From a virus, in the IMG/VR virus record IMGVR_UViG_3300042691_003342, positions 1 to 27,631 of that record: a stretch of DNA of 27,631 nucleotides; one strand, given 5' to 3'. Made by a program: the position numbers and the translations under genes. Shown here in pieces: positions 27,181 to 27,631 of the stretch. The notes beneath the pieces are model-generated. The model made no database searches. It saw only the letters and a list, made by a program, of their open reading frames with translations, and was not told the origin of the DNA. Position 1 is the stretch's first letter, and the number at the start of each line of letters is the position of its first letter.

Positions 27181-27631
27181 TTGTTATCAACTAAAGAGGT
27201 AGTAGCCAAGGTTAATCGCCTACAGACGCGCTACTCCGCACGTGACCAGAGAATGCGTGATGTGCTCTCTGTACGTCAGGGAGACATTAGCAAGGTTTAC
27301 CCTGCAATGTTTTCAGAGGAGTACCCAAAGCCTCTAGTTGCTAACTTCATTGACGTAGCAGCACGTGACCTTGCAGAAGCAATGGCACCGCTACCATCAT
27401 TTAACTGCGCTGCAACCAATATGGTTTCAGACTCAGCACGCAAGGCTGCAGATACTCGTACTCGTATTGTTAACCATTACATCAGTGCATCTGAACTACA
27501 AATTCAAATGTACACAGGTGCTGACTGGTTTAATACCTACGGTATGTTGCCAGGTATGGTGGAGATGGACTATGAAACCAATAATCCGAGAATACGTCTG
27601 CTTAATCCTTTTGGTACTTATCCTGAAATTG
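27181..27631 (+). CDS. Portal protein, N-terminal part (runs off the window)
   Basis: An open frame from TTG 27181, after AGGA at 27171-27174, continues to the right edge without a stop (150 codons). It begins LLSTKEVVAKVNRLQTRYSA and has a YPKPLVANFIDVAARDLAEA helix and a NNPRIRLLNPFGTYPEI segment, typical of phage portal N-terminal regions. The portal forms the ring at one head vertex through which DNA enters and leaves. Its position after the terminase fits normal phage order. The exact family cannot be fixed from this fragment. Confidence 0.8.
   Translation, partial: MLSTKEVVAKVNRLQTRYSARDQRMRDVLSVRQGDISKVYPAMFSEEYPKPLVANFIDVAARDLAEAMAPLPSFNCAATNMVSDSARKAADTRTRIVNHYISASELQIQMYTGADWFNTYGMLPGMVEMDYETNNPRIRLLNPFGTYPEI

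Overview
The window looks like part of the genome of a tailed double-stranded DNA phage of an actinobacterium. The phage call rests on a large terminase (24251-26110), the start of a portal protein running off the right edge (from 27181), a holin/endolysin cassette (12011-12960) and a long run of fibre and tail genes (26-12011). The host call rests mainly on a canonical WhiB-family gene (15616-15885), a family confined to Actinobacteria and their phages. By eye the base composition is moderate to AT-leaning, unlike phages of high-GC soil actinomycetes; a low-GC, perhaps freshwater, actinobacterial host is an inference. I see no integrase, recognisable lysogeny repressor, tRNA, IS element or CRISPR array, so a lytic life style is the simplest reading. 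No tape-measure gene is present, and a connector-like protein (7384-8286) and a large tail protein (10104-12011) frame the fibre genes, so a short-tailed virion is a reasonable guess but not shown.

Layout. (1) 26-12960, rightward: small basic virion-associated proteins, a collagen-like fibre, three tandem paralogous fibre proteins, a carbohydrate-binding-like fibre, a GT4 glycosyltransferase, the connector-like protein, a fibronectin type III protein, a large tail protein, then holin, M15-type endolysin and second holin, closed by a strong hairpin terminator at 12978-13024. (2) 13031-13658, leftward: an HNH endonuclease and a zinc-ribbon protein. (3) 13728-19853, rightward: an HslV/proteasome-beta-like N-terminal-nucleophile hydrolase, a Cas4-like nuclease, a zinc-ribbon protein, WhiB, a DnaB/RecA-like helicase, a Holliday-junction-resolvase-like nuclease, a primase split into CHC2 and TOPRIM reading frames, a possible MazG-like protein, a sigma-factor-like protein and an FmdB-like zinc ribbon, ending at a hairpin at 19853-19890. 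(4) 19923-23405, leftward: 16 tightly packed, mostly tiny genes, many with stop-start overlaps, ending in an exported lytic transglycosylase and driven by a near-consensus promoter at 23453-23481. (5) 23406-24250: about 845 bases without a credible gene, holding direct repeats, several palindromes, three perfect TTATCCACA DnaA-box sequences and a run of hairpins leading into the terminase gene. (6) 24251-27631, rightward: terminase, two Lys/Ala-rich basic proteins and the portal start. Because the portal leaves at the right and fibre genes open the window at the left, this is probably a circularly permuted or circular genome with the capsid genes outside the window.

How the parts may work together: the leftward operon is probably early and takes over the host; WhiB and the sigma-like protein probably redirect host transcription; helicase, split primase and nucleases serve replication and recombination, although no DNA polymerase is visible here; the rightward late genes build and release the particle. 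The most unusual items are the proteasome-like hydrolase with its apparently leaderless promoter and shared dyad, the split primase, the hairpin block before the terminase, and the DnaA-box cluster.
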